From an uncultured Lachnospiraceae bacterium (GTDB taxonomy: Bacteria; Bacillota; Clostridia; Lachnospirales; Lachnospiraceae), in the NCBI GenBank assembly GCA_910576895.1, contig CAJTJZ010000005.1, positions 23,930 to 67,230 of the forward strand: 43,301 nt of DNA. The letters are read 5' to 3'. This document shows, one piece after another, positions 41,623 through 43,301 of the stretch. The notes beneath the pieces are model-generated. The model did not search any database and was not told the DNA's origin. It worked only from the letters and a program-made list of their open reading frames with translations. Within the stretch, counting starts at the first letter, position 1, and each line of letters opens with the position of its first letter. The position numbers were made by a program, and so were the translations under genes.

Positions 41623-43301
41623 TTATTGTACTGTAAAAGTAATTTGTGCTGTCATATTTTTTGCAGTATCACGTACTTTCCCTGTAGCAGCATCTATTTC
41701 CTGCCCACCTGTTGGTGTACAAGTAATCGTTACTGTACCAGCTTTCTTAAAGGTAACAATTCCTTTTGAAGTTACTCTTGCTACTTTTGTATCACTTGAT
41801 TTCCACCGTTTTGCCATTTTTTGTTTATTAAACAAATTTTCTGGATTGCACTGAAGTACAGAAGCAAGATTTATTGTACTTCCTGCCTGTACTGTTTTTT
41901 CTACACTACTATCAAAGGAAATTTCTTTTACCCAAGGACATATAATCTGACAAGTCTTAAATACTTTATATGATTTCGTAGACTTATCATAGGAATCTGC
42001 TGTTGCTACAGTAACATAAGTCGTTCCCGGTCTTATTCCCTTTATCACTCCTTTACTATTAACAGAAGCTATCTTTTTCCCTTTTAGATTCGTTTTTCCA
42101 TCCTTATCAGAAATAAACCACTTTAATTTCTGATTTGTTGCTATATTTCCCTCTGCTCCAAGATTAATCGCCGTTTTTAAAGAAACACCCTTTTTATCCA
42201 TTAAGCAAATAGCACTTCCACTAACAAACGCTCCTACATCTGTTGGCTCTGTGCTAAAGCCAGATAAATCAATGGATACATCCTTAGATAGGTTTTGTAC
42301 ATTGAAACTCTTTTTATAGGATCTTGTTTTGCTTACTAAATTGCCTTGATTCATTTCTGAATAAACAACGGTTGCTGTCAATGTCACTCTTGTAAGACGA
42401 TTCCTATTATAAGGAACTTGATTAATGGATAAGGTACATCCTTTGGTACTTTGATTTGTAATACTAACAATATCTGGTTTATTTACAACCCATGCAATCG
42501 TAGTATTCTCTGGATCAGCACTTTTATTTACTAATCCTTCCATAGCAATCGTTGGTGCTATATTATATGCTTCTCCCTGATAAAGCGTTGATGGAAGTGC
42601 CATCATACCTGTAGCTGCTGTCGTTTCCGTTGTTATCTTTAATGGAGCACTTTTATTGCCTTTTTCATCAATCTTATAGAAACAATATTCTTTCCCCGGA
42701 GTCAATCCCTTAAATACTGGTGTTTCTGTTGGCTCTCCATCATTCATACAATATTTATATCCCTTTTCCTGCTTTAAAACAACTTGTGTTGCAGAAACTT
42801 GCAATTTTTCAGGTCCTGTTATAGATGTATTTCCTGTTTCCAGCCATTTTCCTATTAATTCAATATCTTTTTGAATTGGTTTATTAAAATCAAATTCTAC
42901 TCCATCTAAAAACCATCCATAGAAAATGCTTCCTTCTTTTTGTGGATCGGCAGGTTTTGCTACTGTTTGATTATAAGCTACTTTTATTGTACTATCCGAA
43001 TTTCCTTCTGAATGGAAGGTTACAGTACACTCTTTCACTTTAACCTGAACCTTATGTGTTGTTTCATTTTCTGCTTCATCTCTTGCTACAATTATATGTT
43101 CCTTTCCGTCTGCTGGAACAAAATATTTTCCTCCAAAAGGCTGAAAAGGTTTACCATCCATAGTAACATCTTTTAAGTATTCATCTTGAATAAGAAATGG
43201 TACTTCCTTATTTGTAGTTTCATAAATAGTAGTACCTGTACTGCCATCCCCTGTAATTTTCATTTCACTGTCAGAAACAGGCTGTATTGTTGGTGATACT
43301 G
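41623..43301 (-). CDS. Ig-like repeat surface protein, C-terminal part (5' end beyond the window)
   Basis: The frame stays open through the right edge (codons for VSPTIQPVSDSE precede the ATG at 43263), so at least 559 residues of a longer protein are present. Seen in order: a segment ending HIIVARDEAENETTHKVQVKV, an InlB B-repeat (VTFHSEGNSDSTIKVAYNQTV ... FYGWFLDG, split here), an FN3-like stretch (YKYCMNDGEPTETPVFKGLTPGKEYCFYKIDEKGN), and two or three Big_2-type Ig domains (SVNSKGVIKGIRPGTTYVTVA, VARVTSKGIVTFKKAGTVTITC). No LPxTG motif or membrane anchor ends it, so retention must use another part. Such proteins act in adhesion or glycan binding. A bidirectional terminator follows. Confidence 0.85.
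   Translation of the reverse strand, partial: VSPTIQPVSDSEMKITGDGSTGTTIYETTNKEVPFLIQDEYLKDVTMDGKPFQPFGGKYFVPADGKEHIIVARDEAENETTHKVQVKVKECTVTFHSEGNSDSTIKVAYNQTVAKPADPQKEGSIFYGWFLDGVEFDFNKPIQKDIELIGKWLETGNTSITGPEKLQVSATQVVLKQEKGYKYCMNDGEPTETPVFKGLTPGKEYCFYKIDEKGNKSAPLKITTETTAATGMMALPSTLYQGEAYNIAPTIAMEGLVNKSADPENTTIAWVVNKPDIVSITNQSTKGCTLSINQVPYNRNRLTRVTLTATVVYSEMNQGNLVSKTRSYKKSFNVQNLSKDVSIDLSGFSTEPTDVGAFVSGSAICLMDKKGVSLKTAINLGAEGNIATNQKLKWFISDKDGKTNLKGKKIASVNSKGVIKGIRPGTTYVTVATADSYDKSTKSYKVFKTCQIICPWVKEISFDSSVEKTVQAGSTINLASVLQCNPENLFNKQKMAKRWKSSDTKVARVTSKGIVTFKKAGTVTITCTPTGGQEIDAATGKVRDTAKNMTAQITFTVQ

Noticed and set aside
1..43301. CRISPR arrays, tRNA or rRNA genes, insertion sequences, prophage
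   Set aside because: No regularly spaced repeats, transposase or phage structural frames, or tRNA-like cloverleafs were recognised on either strand.

Overview
The window reads as a chromosomal segment of a low-GC anaerobic Firmicute, most likely a Lachnospiraceae-type Clostridium relative. This is inferred from the AT-rich sequence, strong AGGAGG ribosome sites, TTGACA/TATAAT promoters, a 55-residue 2[4Fe-4S] ferredoxin, a C_GCAxxG_C_C redox protein, a DUF4474 protein, a MecA adaptor, a Firmicute-type LexA box and a chemoreceptor. No rRNA, tRNA, insertion sequence, phage gene or CRISPR array was seen.

Layout. 1-3.6 kb is accessory: a type IV AbiE toxin-antitoxin pair on the minus strand, a decayed small membrane-protein gene, and a secreted HExxH protein. 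Two near-identical copies of the 3' end of the HExxH gene bracket this segment. At 3.4-3.6 kb lies a hairpin-rich block whose first 36 nt recur at 16.9 kb. 3.6-7.5 kb (minus) holds LCP cell-wall ligase - redox protein - thrS. 7.8-11.6 kb (plus) holds a GT4 glycosyltransferase followed by trpD-trpC-trpF; trpF has no canonical start codon ahead of its catalytic cysteine. 11.7-16.6 kb (minus) is uvrB-uvrA behind a LexA box. Then come mecA, a DUF1858 gene, the ferredoxin, a MerR/coiled-coil gene, and the conserved gdpP-rplI-dnaB operon (minus).

24.2-27.3 kb (plus) pairs a sugar-type substrate-binding lipoprotein with a chemoreceptor, without transporter genes. 27.4-31.1 kb (minus) holds an aminopeptidase P, a metallophosphoesterase and a DUF4474 membrane protein.

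31.3-38.1 kb is an AT-rich accessory locus. On the minus strand, behind a leader of about 450 nt, are a small secreted protein, a strong hairpin, a lipoprotein, two ABC permeases and an ATPase. A large solute-binding lipoprotein diverges from the same region. 38.2-41.4 kb is a chemical-defence cluster: WYL regulator, ClbS/DfsB-like protein and SPL-type radical SAM enzyme (plus), facing an AviRa-like 23S rRNA methyltransferase (minus). A palindrome overlaps the clbS-like promoter. The right edge cuts a large Ig-like surface protein gene.

Working together: uvrAB, the ClbS-like and radical SAM proteins and AviRa form a repair/toxin-tolerance theme; LCP, GT4, GdpP and the surface proteins relate to the envelope; the 31-38 kb block is the best candidate for an undescribed exported-protein system. 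All functions are inferred from sequence; none was tested by a search here.
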